DNA of 64,000 nt from Gnetum montanum (lineage: Eukaryota; Streptophyta; Gnetopsida; Gnetales; Gnetaceae): NCBI GenBank assembly GCA_015680685.1, contig MNCI01022139.1, forward strand, positions 21,393-85,392, read 5' to 3'. Numbering within the stretch: the first letter of the stretch is position 1; each line of letters starts with the position of its first letter. Made by a program: the position numbers and the translations under genes. Of the stretch, positions 1 to 10,640 are shown in pieces. The notes under the pieces were generated by a model. That model was not told where the DNA came from and made no database searches. It was given only the letters and a program-made list of their open reading frames with translations.

Positions 1-548
1 CACAGCCCATCGGATAGCATCAGCAGTGGTAATACCCACAGTCATGGGGGATGCCATCGTCGAAACATCAATACCTTTACCGGCAGCTTGACCCTTATGG
101 ATATTATGTGCAGCAGCCGATTTCTCCAAGTGACTCTACGAGTCACGCAACCCCCAACCGTCACTACCAAGTTTGGGAGTACTTCAGAAGAACTCCTTCT
201 CCTCCAAGAGACATCTCACACTCATTCCATCCTCCAAATCCATCTGCACCTCTTCCACCACAAGTAGTTCCCATAACACCTCCTGCTCCAACAATGCAAG
301 GGGAACTTCCTCCTCAACCACAGCAACATCACGCTACGAGAGCTGTAAATATCCAACCTGCTGTTGGTTCTAACAAATGTAAAAAGAGAAGACCTTACTT
401 TAGAACCAAAAGTGCAAAAAAACTCTCGCAACAACAAGCGGTTGAGGCCATGTACACTCCTCCACCATCTAACACTTCGGAGCACCCTTCCGTCCAAAAA
501 CAGAGCGTAACGCATACAGTTATCTTAACGCATACCGTAACTGACTAG
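1..548 (+). pseudogene. gag C-terminal region (B1)
   Basis: This is the Pro/Gln-rich tail of a Ty3/gypsy gag polyprotein, the capsid-forming part of the retroelement. It reads in one frame from at least 51 to an in-frame TAG at 546-548 and contains the run DPYGYYVQQPISPSD and a basic stretch KCKKRRPYFRTKS. The same tail is at 20391-20828 in B2, about nine residues in ten alike by eye. The zinc knuckle lies left of the window. The TAG stands where the frame runs straight on into the protease, so it is probably a mutated Trp codon. Confidence 0.8.
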
Positions 549-1258
549 ATCAAGGTGGGCCACCTTCCCAGGAAACTAACTGATCCTGGGAATCCCTTAA
601 TCTATTTGCAGATCATTGGAAATGAACCACATAGGGCTCTTCTTGACTCAGGTTCTGGAGTCAACTTAATTTCATGAGAGATGTATCATGCATGGAACCT
701 GCCCCAACTTAAGATGAGCAACATTCAACTAGAGCTGGCAGACTAGTCCATCACCATTCCCTTGGGATTGGTGGAGGACATCATTACCACTGTGTGTGGT
801 TGGTCTTACCTAGCTGATTTTCTGGTGATTGAAGTAAACAACAATGAAGGGAACTTTCCAAATATAATGGGAAGGGCATGGCTAAGTACAGTAGACGCAT
901 GCCTTAGGATCCGCGATCTTTCCTTGAAAATCTCTAAGATAAAGATATGTGGAAAGATCGAGAAGAGGAAAGTTCCATGCATCACATATAGTGATTCATC
1001 GGGTGATGACATGGAGGAAATGTCTCCATGTAACAGGTGTGCCCTTGAGACTTTGTAACAAAGATGCTTGTATGTAGCAACCACACAAGAAGTAGTAGAC
1101 ACCCTGTGGTTGATAGCTAGAAGAAGAAGAAAAATGTGCATGGAACAAATTGAGGAAACCCATGCCAACAACGAAGGCATAGACACATTTAAATATGAGC
1201 GTTGCCAACTTCCACCCTCAACCTAAGAACATCAGTTGGGAGAAGCTGGGCACTTTTA
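549..1258 (+). pseudogene. retropepsin-like aspartic protease and linker (B1)
   Basis: The protease would process the gag-pol polyprotein. The frame continues from gag. The catalytic motif reads LLDSGSGVNLIS, with Asp at 645-647, and the flap and C-terminal motif reads IMGRAWLS at about 864-890, both typical of plant Ty3/gypsy proteases. In-frame stops (TGA near 676, TAG near 743) inactivate it. After 1058 the linker includes RCLYVATTQEVVDTLW, which in the D elements leads to RT. Here it stops at the deletion junction near 1262. This is the only protease copy in the window with a fully canonical DSGSG. Confidence 0.8.
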
Positions 1259-1345
1259 CGAAATTGAAATAAACGCTCATTATTTCGAATCTCTCCCTTA
1301 CAACTCAGTCATGGAGGAGATGGCCACCTATGCTAATCATATGGG
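1259..1345 (+). other. Junction of the internal deletion that removes RT-RNase H-integrase (B1)
   Basis: Left of the junction the sequence matches the end of the protease-RT linker in D3 (the part encoding HWGELEIP, minus strand near 62780). Right of it, from about 1285, it matches the end of the polyprotein after integrase (cgaatctct...agtcatggaggagatggcc), as at 59820-59860 on the minus strand. Roughly 3 kb of pol is missing. The same join occurs near 21276 in B2. Confidence 0.75.
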
Positions 1346-3290
1346 GCCCTTAATTCTTTTAAGTTTTTGTTTTACAACATTTTTTTTTTACACATTTTTG
1401 TTTTACAACGTTTTTGTTTTACACGTTTTTGTTTTACAAATTTCTTTAACTTTTCTAATTTTTGTTTTACAAATTTCTTTAACTTTTCTAGTTTTTATTT
1501 TACAACATCGTTATACTTTTCCAATTTTGTTATGTGTGTGTGTTCCACCATGTAAGTTTGTCCCATAATAAGTGTTCGGAATGATGGTATGAACTATTTC
1601 CATATTGATTGCTAATGTTTGGTTTTTACCTTTAAGTCACAATGTTGATACTAAGGTATGTAACTTTTGATATGATAGGCAATGAGTTCACTTCATCCAT
1701 CCATCCACTAGTTTCTATGGTCTCTCTCGGCTTGAAAATGTACAGTCCCCTTTTTAATAAGAACTTTAACTAATCGGTGACTGGGCATTTCTCAAACTAA
1801 GGAAGGACTCAAGGATTGAAAAGGATATGACTTCAAGGGAACTTGATGCTTTTGTGTTGGTCATTCTCTTGAGTGCTTAAATGTTTCTTCTTGAGTTTTC
1901 TTGCCGTTCCGATGTTACCCAATTATCGGAAGCTGAGACAATAAAAATAAGAAGTCTTTGCATGGTGTGGTTCTCATGCATAAAAATACAAAACACAAAA
2001 AGCAGAAAAAAAAAAGAAAAAAGAAAAAAACAAAGTGAGAATTCAAAGCACACCCCTTAGATGAAATGAACTTGGGCTACAAGCACTAGTTATGGAACCA
2101 AAAGTGTTCCCTCTAACTAAGGCCCTTCTTGCTTCCCATTCTCTCCTTTGTTTCGTCGAAATGGTGGTGGCTCTTAGAGAGTGCATTCTTGTTGCCCAAG
2201 TGGATGGTTTAACCAAATGCATTGATGAAAAGTCACTGGATGTGGTTTGTTTGAGGCCAGTGTTGGAATGGGATTTGCGAAGTCACATTAATCATCAAAC
2301 AAACAAGGGGCTGTACACCACCTTGTTCCTGAGATTCCATTCCATTTGCTTCTCTCCATTGTTCACCTCATTGCCGGTTGTATCATTAGTGTATATATTT
2401 TGGTTGATGCATTGTTTTCTTTTTGGTAAATACTTGCAGTTCAGACTTTAACTCTTGTTCCAAATGACATTCCCAGGGCCTACGGACTCTTTGAATGTGG
2501 GTTTATCAGGGCACTAAGGGCATGAGCCTGCTTTGGGGAGGACCCACTGACATTCCTCTTTAGAGCATCCGTTAACTTTTTTCCCTAACATTTTTGCAAT
2601 TAATTTTATTTTGTTCATTACCATATTGACATCCATTTTATTGATGCCATAGTTATCTCTTTTTATCTATCTTTCTTACTTTCTTTCCTTCTCCATTCTA
2701 ACGCTATTGGAGGTTCGCGATTAGTCATGGGGGTATGGGGCCTGATTTTTTCAATTTTCTCCTAGCCCTGAAAATTTTTGATTTTCTTCCTAACCCCTAC
2801 ACCTTCGATAGTCATCCTTAATATATTCCCGGATCTATATCAGCCATACCACAACCTAGCCAATGGACTTACACTGCAGCAACGTATCAATTACATGATG
2901 ATTCAATTACCCTTGCTAATATAAGATTATGTTGTGTGTGTAGATGGAAACCATGCAATAACGGATTGGATTTGGAGCAAACACTTGCAATGGAGCAGTG
3001 TTGAAGCAGCTATGTAAGGAGGAAGATCAATGGCGTGCTTATGGATGGACAACGAAGTCGCAATCTTGGCACTGGAAGTAGCAACACTTCTTTCTCTCTC
3101 TCTTTCTCAGTTGCCAACAAAGGCCTGATGTCATTGTAATAAGGTGTTCATCCTTGTTGTCATGAACACTAGTTTTGTCAAGTCTTGTAATGATGATCCG
3201 TTCACATGTCATCCCATTAGTTCCATTTCCCTCAATAATTCCATACCTACCTAATATTATTGTAAGGAAATCGAGGACGAGGTTTCATTC
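1346..3290 (+). other. 3' untranslated region of B1
   Basis: It opens with a T-rich tract (1358-1530) of repeated ttttgttttacaa units, which also follows integrase in D1, D2, D3 and E. Next comes non-coding sequence shared with B2 (21380-22770) and, reversed, with D1 (10640-11900), D2 (16330-17800) and D3 (58320-59630). Short open frames here are not conserved as proteins. Bases about 2555-2990 are absent from B2 and contain a second polypurine-like motif (agtcatgggggta, 2724-2736). Confidence 0.7.
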
Positions 3291-3303
3291 AGTCATGGGG
3301 GTA
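3291..3303 (+). other. Polypurine tract (B1)
   Basis: The sequence agtcatgggggta lies directly before the LTR start TGATGAG. The same tract precedes the 3' LTR of B2 (22768-22780) and, reversed, follows the LTR of D3. This is the expected place of the plus-strand primer. Confidence 0.75.
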
Positions 3304-4234
3304 TGATGAGATGTGATATCGCATCGCCCCCTACGATATCACGTACGCGATATCACGGTCTGCCGCCAAATCTATAAATAAGAGGCGACACTCCCTTCAT
3401 TTCTCATGCTAGGCTAGAAGTAGGAAAACTTTGGCAGTTTGATCACTCCAGAGATAGAATATTCTCCATGTGCCCGCAGTAGGAGTCCCCAAGTGAACAG
3501 ATCTTTATTCGAGCAGCTTTGTACTTGAATGCAAGTTGTGTACGACAATAAAGACGAGCTTTGTGGATAAACCTTGCAGTGCATGGAATAGGTTTATTAC
3601 ATGATATTTCCTACCTGTTATTTATTACATGAATTAGCGTGGCATGAGTATGACTTGATTACGAGCATTGGCGAATGTGTACAGCTAATCAAGAAATCGG
3701 CTACTCATCACGATTAGTCTCTCTCACCCTCAACTCCTAGAATGCAGGATGAGTACGACTTGATTACAAGCATCTACAGATGTGTACGGCTAGTCAAGGA
3801 ATCGGCTGCTCATCATGTTTAGGCTAGTTAAGTGCCTCAGTACGACCACTTCAAGCACATGCGTTACGTGTGGTGATCCTAGTAACGATTAGCATTTGGT
3901 AGCCATAGTTGCATAGTTCAGGGTGTGTACAGTAAGTGGGAACGGATGCTGACACTAGTTAATTTAGACTTAGGTCCTTAGTTAGAGTTAGTTAGCTTTC
4001 TCAACCCTTCACCCTTTAGCATAGGTGAAAAACAGAAAAGCTATAAAAATCATATATCTCAGACTTACTTAACCATACACCGTGACAACAACAAGTAAGT
4101 CTAGGAAGACAACGAATGATTAACCCCAAGTGTTCCATGGGGCGTTTAGGCATTTAGTCTGCGGAGTTCGATCGGATCGCGCGTGCTACGCTCGTATCGT
4201 ATGGTTGAGTGTAGGGGTACCTCGCCACTCATCA
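3304..4234 (+). repeat. LTR of B1 (931 bp)
   Basis: It starts TGATGAG and ends CTCATCA, a 7-bp inverted terminal repeat holding the canonical TG...CA. The U3 carries GATATC palindromes and a TATA box. The last 40 bp (tgtaggggtacctcgccactcatca) are the best marker of this LTR family and recur reversed at 5580, 6128, 48681 and 56968. Internal-type sequence lies on both sides: a polypurine tract on the left, and a 5' leader whose primer site is missing on the right. Confidence 0.85.
3311..3382 (+). promoter_or_regulatory. U3 promoter: GATATC palindromes and TATA box (B1 LTR)
   Basis: Several copies of the palindromic core cGATATC(g/a)c stand within 50 bp, followed by the TATA box tctataaataag at 3371-3382. 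B2 has the same box at about 17939-17950 and 22845-22856, with more palindrome copies in its 5' LTR (17818-17930). Transcription would begin about 30 bp downstream. Confidence 0.65.
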
Positions 4235-5577
4235 CTAGGGACTTAATTTAGCTAAGTGCATTGATTAGGGGTAGTTTGTGAATTCATATAAAGAGTTGTA
4301 AAGATAAAACAACAACAATCCATTATTTTCCACAAAGGAAAAATAATTAAAGAATTAAAATATTAAAGGCATACTAGTTCTATACATAACTAATATGGCT
4401 TCTTCTCATAGGAATGAATCTCCACCAAACATAGGAGAATCTAATCAATGACAGGAGGCACCAAAGAAGTCCCAACAGCTTAGAGTTGTTTATGCCCATC
4501 TAGATCCTTACAATCTAGACTTCACTTTCATCCTCCATCAAGATAAATAGTTGCTCTAGAGAGACATAAAAGGCAACATTGTGTTGCCTCCCTATCAATG
4601 TATTCCCATCATGTTGATGTCCAATTTCATCAAATTTAGCATTATGGTCCTCAACCTTGAGTATGAGGTCCTATACTACACACACAAGGATTATTAACCT
4701 ATAGATACCTAGCTTAATAAAGATCAACACATAGAAGTGCACTATAAGGCCTTTGAGGGCAAAGGGATCCCAACACTTTCATTTTTACAAATGCAAAGGG
4801 AGGGTCTAGATTTCTTTTCAAGGCTCTCCTAATTTATAGACTCACCTTCTTTAAATGATAATGATATTCTTTAGTAATGGTTGTAGTCCACATTAGAGAA
4901 CAATCAAGAAGAAGGAAGAAAAAGGTTAAGAGCTTGGTAGACATCAAGGATGAGGTCCCATAATCATTCCTCAAACAATAAAAACAAAGAAAAAGATAGT
5001 GGAAGGGAAAAAGGAAGGGACCATAAAAGGACTAGAAGGCATATGCTCCTTGTCCTTTCTCTTCTTCATCGTCATGATCCTCTCTATCATTAAACTATGA
5101 TAAGAGGAGCTATGACTAAGACACAAAGAGAAGTAGTTGGGACTAGGATGGAGGTGATTAATAAGATAGAGATGAATAGAGATGTCACCAAGTTCTTTAA
5201 GTCTAGAGGCATAGACAACTAAGAGGGGAAGAAGAGGATCACTAGGAATGAAGGCACAACAAGACTCATCATAGGCATTATAGCCATGAAAGGGATCATC
5301 TTGAATGAAATGACTATGATGAGCCTCTACTGGAGACTAGGAACATTATCAATATTTTAAAGGCAATGAGAATTCCCACAAGGCATCAAAGAAATAGTAG
5401 GATTAAGAGGTTCGATATGAATAATATCCCTAGGTTTGAAGGGGGATATAATGCAGATGCACAAAATCATCAATAAGCTTTTCATAATGCATGTGCTTTG
5501 TAGAACATAGAAAATGAATGGAAAAAACTTAAATTATTTCCAAGAACACTCATCAAAGAAGTAGAATGTTGGTACTA
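4235..5577 (+). pseudogene. Degenerate 5' leader and gag N-terminal half of an older element
   Basis: The leader begins ctagggacttaattt. It aligns with the D2 leader after its primer-binding site (ggggactttagttc), but about 14 bp of primer site are missing. Gag starts at ATG 4395 with MASSHRNESPPN, matching MPSSHKSNSPPK of B2. A later block (about 5340-5440, IPTRHQRNSRIKRFDMNNIP) matches B2 IPTRNLKDNRIKRLDMHNIP. Frameshifts and stops are frequent, so it is much older than B1. It ends abruptly at the reversed LTR fragment at 5580. Confidence 0.7.
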
Positions 5578-5579
5578 GT

Positions 5580-5735
5580 TGATGAGTGGTGGGTATCCCC
5601 TATGTCCAATTATATGAATCAGGAGCGTTCACTAGTGATCTAGTCAAATTCAGTAGACTTAGTCTCCTAAGATACCTATAATCCTAAATAGTGAATTGTG
5701 AAGTTGTATGATTGTTGTTGATAGAGTGTGAATTG
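5580..5735 (-). repeat. LTR 3'-end fragment, minus orientation
   Basis: tgatgagtggtgggtatcccc and the next 150 bp match the reverse complement of the B/D LTR end, including the piece around gatctagtcaaattc. The rest of that LTR is missing. It may come from an insertion by the sequence that follows or from recombination with D1. Confidence 0.55.
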
Positions 5736-6127
5736 GCTAAGACATTGCATCTACGATGTTGTAGATGCTACGTTGCATCTATGATGTTGTAAATGCAATG
5801 TTGGAATTATAATAAATGCCTATAAATACGATACTCTAGTCATGTATTGAACACCTTTTAATAATTTAGTAACAAAAATCTATCAATTTGTTTTGTAACT
5901 TAGCAATAGAGAGCTAATGCTTGCAATGTGATGTTGAGTAGTTGTACAAAATTTTTATTTGAGTGAAGTGTACTTGGGCATAGTTCATGACCGGAAATAG
6001 AGATTGAGATTACTTTTCATCATTACAGCATCCACTTAGCTTTTACTATTTTACTTAGCATAGTTTTTACTATTTTCTTGATTTAATCATTTACATTTCT
6101 AAGTAGTTTACTTTACTTGTTCATTAG
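5736..6127. other. Unassigned 390-bp segment with hairpin and TATA-like box
   Basis: This stretch matches nothing else in the window. On the plus strand it has a perfect 8-bp inverted repeat (gcatctac / gtagatgc, about 5745-5769), an imperfect second copy, then cctataaatacga near 5820. This copies the palindrome-plus-TATA order of the LTR U3 regions, so it may be part of another LTR. No coding potential was seen. Confidence 0.4.
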
Positions 6128-7006
6128 TGATGAGTGATGAGTAGACCCTACACCCAACCATATGAATCATTAAGCATTCACATCCGATCTGGTCAAATTC
6201 TATGGACTTATAGCCTTCTAAGTACACTCATCTTTGGGAAGTGAACTAACCATTGTAATAGTTGTCTTTCAAATTATACTTGTAAAATGCAAAAGTATGG
6301 TTAAATGAATTGAGGCATATGATTTTTATCATTTTTTGTGTTTTATGTTCTAAGTCACCTAAGAATAAAGAATAAAGAATTATATATTTTATTGCTAATT
6401 CACTCTAACTAACTAACATTTAACTAATCTTAACATAAGCATTTGTTCCCACTTCTTGTACATATCTTGAACACATTTAACACTACTAGGTTACCAAACG
6501 TTAAGTGTTACTGGGATTACCAAGTGCCAAGCATATGCTCGAAGTCGTCATACTTATGTGCTTAATTAATTACTATTTAATCTATTTTAATCTAGCTTAA
6601 TTTTATTACTTTAATCACTTAAAGCATTAAAAGAAATTGCTTAAAATATTAAATGCATAAAAGAAATAATTAATCTATTTCAAAGTGTTGCAAGGTTTAT
6701 TAAAAAGCTCATCTTTATTGTTGGACACATTGTAGTGCTTAGGTACAATAGTGCTCGAATAAAGATTAATATACTCTTTGACTCTTACTGTGGGAACTTA
6801 GAAAAATATTCTAACTTTCAAGTGGAAAAACTTCTAAAGCTTCACTACAACTATGAGACTTATGCCATAAATGTGGTATGTGAATGCATATTTATAGGCG
6901 AAACAAGGGGCCCCATTGATGGGTACACATCAATGGATCAAACCCCACGTTGACGACATCCCATTGACGGTATCTCATTGACATAACCAACCATGATGCT
7001 TCATCA
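6128..7006 (-). repeat. 3' LTR of D1 (879 bp)
   Basis: The reverse complement runs TGATGA...CTCATCA. The TATA box is at 6889-6901 (minus strand, cctataaatatgc). Just upstream of it is a perfect 9-bp inverted repeat, ccattgatg / catcaatgg, at 6913-6936. The R-U5 part matches the other LTRs closely; the U3 palindromes differ from those of B. The flanking 5 bp on the left are attag; the partner was lost with the 5' LTR. Confidence 0.75.
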
Positions 7007-7320
7007 TACTCCAATGGTTGAATGAAAATTCATCCTTGAGTTTTTTACAAAATTGGGAAGGTATGGGATTATTGACACACAAAACAAACACATAAACAAT
7101 ATGACAAAACTAAGAGCTTGAGTGTACAATTTTATAATGACTACAAAATTTTGGTGTTTAAGATAACAAAATTGAACACTAGGATAAAACTAACAAACAT
7201 AATTCCCTGGATGGCACAAAGATGTTGGAGAAGATCAAATGGTCCCAAGTGATGAAGGCTCCCAAGGCTTCAAAGAGCCTTCTCCTACTTTGGATGCATG
7301 TGGTGGTTGAGATGGTTGTG
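7007..7320 (-). other. Polypurine tract and end of the 3' UTR of D1
   Basis: Directly inside the LTR, the minus strand reads aaccattggagta, a decayed form of the agtcatgggggta tract of B1 and B2. It is preceded by the shared gaggatgaattttcattc. Nothing coding was seen in the rest. Confidence 0.55.
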
Positions 7321-7324
7321 GTTG

Positions 7325-10090
7325 TCATGCAATAGCTACAACTTTTGGTGAAAGAAAAAAGGTGTCCAACAGTGCCTTCATCTTTTCATTCTTTTCCTTG
7401 TGATCATTCATGGTCCACATAACATCTCGAATGTGGGCCAGAGTGTGAACATCCCAGGGGTTGGGCATTGCCAAGAATAGCTCCATAATTTTAACAAAAT
7501 AGGTAGCGAAGAGTTTGCGTTCAACATTGAACACCTTGACTACATTCTATAGCTTATGGTAGTTGTTCATGCTCTTGGCCAAGTTCTTAGTATTTTATCA
7601 TTGATCGATGAACTTTGCCTTGAAAAGCTCAAGTTTAGCATTGGCAATCTCAAGCATGCTTGGTGTCCTTATGATGCATGAACTCTTCTTCATATAACAA
7701 GTATAAATTGGCCACTTGTTTCTCCAACTTTGACCACTGTCATTCGATAGTCAGCATCACTAGATTTTCATAATGAATATTGGCAAACTTCATGTATTCC
7801 ATCATCTCCTCGATCTATAACTCTTTCATGAAAATCTCTGCTTTATTGTAGTCATTTTGCTAGTCAAAGATAGGTTGCTAGATACCACCTCCTTTCTTAA
7901 GCTATTAGAGTGTCTCATTGACTTTTGCCTTCACCATCTGGATGTGTTTTTCATTGATTTCTTTCTATAGACTGACTTGATGTTTGTAGTGATTTTTAAC
8001 TCTCTCAATTTGGAGAGCCTCGTTTTTCTAAACAATTATCTCTATACCAGATTTTTGGCAAAGAGCTCAAACTTCATCCATGAAGAGATTTATATTTTTA
8101 GTTAGCAATCTCCACAATTCATTATTCACTGTAGTTAGCTACTCTTGTTATTGATGGATAAAATGTTGTAGTTGTCGTTGTTGCTCATCAACATTGTGTA
8201 GGTGGTGATTTTTTTTAGTCAAGTGTTTGTTCTCTTGGCAAGTCCGATCTAAGTCCTTATGCATATTGTAGGTCACTGCATCTACTAAGGAATGATCAAA
8301 TATTACTGACTCCTTTGCAAACTTGGCCTCTCAAAGTTTCTACTAAAGTTGTTGGAAAGCTTCATCCCTTGTGGATGCTTGGTCAAGTATTAAGGGATCA
8401 GGAGATGTGCTCTAAGTTTAGCAACCTCTATGGCCAAGTGTTGGTTTTCAGTTCTGACCATTTTAAGTTGCTCCTTCAATATGATACACCTACCCTTTAC
8501 CTTAAATAGCTATGACTGGGTAGCAGTGATATTATCTAGAAGATCAAAAACATTCAGAATTAGTTGTTCGATTCCCACCAATTGCTCTAGCAAGTCCTCC
8601 TGCTAGGCTACACTCAATCTACCACTAACTATTCCTATGGATGTTTGCACATCTTTGAGTGTAGAAACATCTTGTATAAATGCTATAGATGCATTTAATT
8701 CCTTGGAAATTCTATTAACAACCACCTTTGTTGCTGTCTCTTGCCCATAGTGCTGCATCATCACAATAGCTCTCCCCTTGTCCTCCTCTAAACATACCAA
8801 AAAAGTAGTGGTGTTCCTAAAGATTTCTAGGAGTTTTTGTTGTTGAGAGAGAGATACTGTTACATCTCAAGCATTAGGATTTGATCTTGTCGATAGCTGC
8901 ATTTTTTGGGCTAAGAAAATTGACCCACCTCCTTCCATTAGGCTGATAGTTTGAGCCACTTCATTGAGGTGACTTATCGTTGGGCGATACATAGATGGAT
9001 CACCTTCACTTGTTCTTGCTTGCTGTTACTACTTTCGCAAGAATTACTCTTAGATCTCATGCATGCACTCAAGGGTAGCATGGGCCTCTGATGTTGTTTC
9101 ATAAGTGGGTGGTGGAGCTGGTGGTTGCTACTCTTCTTGGATGATCTTGGTAGGCACCTTGGCCTTAATCATCTCCATCCAAGAAGTTGATGAAACACGT
9201 CAGACAACATCGTTTGTGTAGTGGGTTATTCCTCCTTTCTTGCATAATTTCTGGATGAGGCATGGGAAGGACACTACCTTCCTTCCACATCGATTTTCTT
9301 TAAATTTCTTTTCTATCTCAAGATAGATAAGCTATGTAAGGTTGACCAGGAATCTACCACTTAGAGCGACACACACACGAGCGGAGAAGGTTGTGATCTT
9401 GCTTGGCCTTACCATTGGATTGAGGTGAAAGGCCTCAATTTTGAAGTATGCACACTCTATTGTGTTGAGTGCATTAAAGTCCTTACGATCAATTCCATAA
9501 TACCACTACATCCATTCCTTCTTGAGACCAAGATCTACCTTCATTGAGATTTCTGCTAAATTTTCTTCAATTTCTGGTAACCCAAAAGCCTTTGCCATAG
9601 CTTTCATTGAGTAGAACATTAAGATGTCCTTAATTTTAACCATTGAATCAACCTGTTGATTATTTCAAAATAGATATGTCTCTCCCATGTACCACTTCTT
9701 GCTGGAAGTGATTGTGGACCACATAGGAGAGTTTTGCAGGTGAGTGTTAACTTATGGAGTTGCAAACTTCAAGAAAGGTCTAAAGTTCAACTCTTGGAGC
9801 ATGGATTTCTAGACCTTATTATTCATGATCTACTTGAGGTAGGCTTTTGTCAAGGTAAGCTCAAGGTTTGGTTTGGGTTTAGGTGCCTCATCTCGATGAG
9901 ACTATTTTGTTGCAGCAACTTCTTTGAGAATCTGTTAGACAGATTCCACTTCGGGCTCCTCCTGAAAAGGTCTCATGACATGGATCTTTGCTTGTTCATG
10001 GGGTTGTTCTTGGACCCTTTCTATTTATGGTCGTTTGTCCTTTGGTTGGGCTATTCCTCCTTCCTGCATGTGTGTTCCTTTAGGTGCCAT
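7325..10090 (-). pseudogene. Extra ORF downstream of pol in D1 (ORF3, env-like position)
   Basis: This is a long decayed reading frame on the element's sense strand, starting at ATG 10090 (MAPKGTHMQEGG). A conserved block at about 9990-9730 contains EEPEVES, DEAPKPKPNLELTLT and LQELNFRPFLK; the same block is in D4 at 49626-49910. A middle region near 9260 reads VVSFPCLIQKLCKKGGI, which resembles a motif of plant transposon/mobile-domain-like proteins. The last third (8800-8400 and 7534-7325) is charged and coiled-coil-like. Many stops and frameshifts are present. Athila elements often carry an ORF in this place; no signal peptide or membrane segment is evident, so calling it an envelope protein is not justified. 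It is absent from D3, B1 and B2. Confidence 0.6.
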
Positions 10091-10499
10091 TTGTGGTCAA
10101 AACATAACCAAGGATTGACATTCAATGTGTAACTTATAATATTTAAGTACTTCTCTCATTGGGTAGTTACACTTAGGCTAAGTTTTGACCATGGAAGTTT
10201 GATTATTTTATTTTTATTTTACTTAGAATGGCATTGGAACTTGTTGGAAAGGTTTAACTCATATAATTTCATGTTTTAATGTTGATTTCTTTGTTAAACC
10301 TCTATTAGAGTTAGAAATTTTTTCTAAAAATGTTTCTTCAAAAAATAAAGGTTCATGACCCCCATGATAAAGAGCTTACCTCTAGTAGCTACAAGGTCAA
10401 AGAATGAAGTGAATTAGACAAATGATTAGGAAGATATGACTTTTGGAAGGTTCTGGGCTTTGAAAAATTGAAAAAATCTCCCTGATTTTGAAGCAAATG

Positions 10500-10640
10500 T
10501 GAAAATTGCTAAATGTGGCCATCTATATATATAGGTGGGTGGACTCCTATGTTAATGGAATCTCATATACAAGGTCCCATTTACGCATGAGCTCCATCGA
10601 CAGGTATTAGTCTACGGAGCTTATGTCTAAAATTGTCACT
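10500..10640 (-). promoter_or_regulatory. Internal TATA promoter-like module upstream of ORF3 (D1)
   Basis: On the minus strand a TATA box ctatatatatag (10523-10534) lies 433 bp upstream of the ORF3 ATG. D4 has a homologous module (TATA at 50447-50456) with almost the same distance to the matching, mutated start. Short near-palindromic pieces (for example ccatttacgcatgagctccatcg) lie just upstream, as in the LTR U3 regions. This suggests that ORF3 had its own transcript. Confidence 0.5.

Larger units (their letters stand above)
1..4234 (+). mobile_element. Element B1: non-autonomous gag-protease LTR retrotransposon, 5' end outside window
   Basis: The order is gag C-terminus, protease, a short linker, then directly the sequence that follows integrase in the Athila-like elements here, a long 3' UTR, a polypurine tract and a 931-bp 3' LTR. 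RT, RNase H and integrase are absent. Element B2 (17809-42285) has the same order and the same internal deletion, so this is a family and not one broken copy. The 5' LTR and gag N-terminus lie left of the window. Confidence 0.85.

Noticed and set aside
1236-1568. Phe-rich, membrane-like open frame
   Set aside because: It is the T-rich tract read in frame after the polyprotein end; the same happens in every copy.
2092-2451. Open frame of 119 codons in the B1 3' UTR
   Set aside because: In B2 (21989 onward) the aligned sequence has stops and shifts, so the frame is not conserved.
4235-4395. Primer-binding site after the B1 LTR
   Set aside because: The aligned tRNA-Asp-type bases are missing; only the flank ggactt remains.
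9734-10132. Plus-strand open frame of 132 codons with hydrophobic residues
   Set aside because: It is the complement of the conserved ORF3 block; D4 gives the same opposite frame, and the minus-strand reading is the conserved one.
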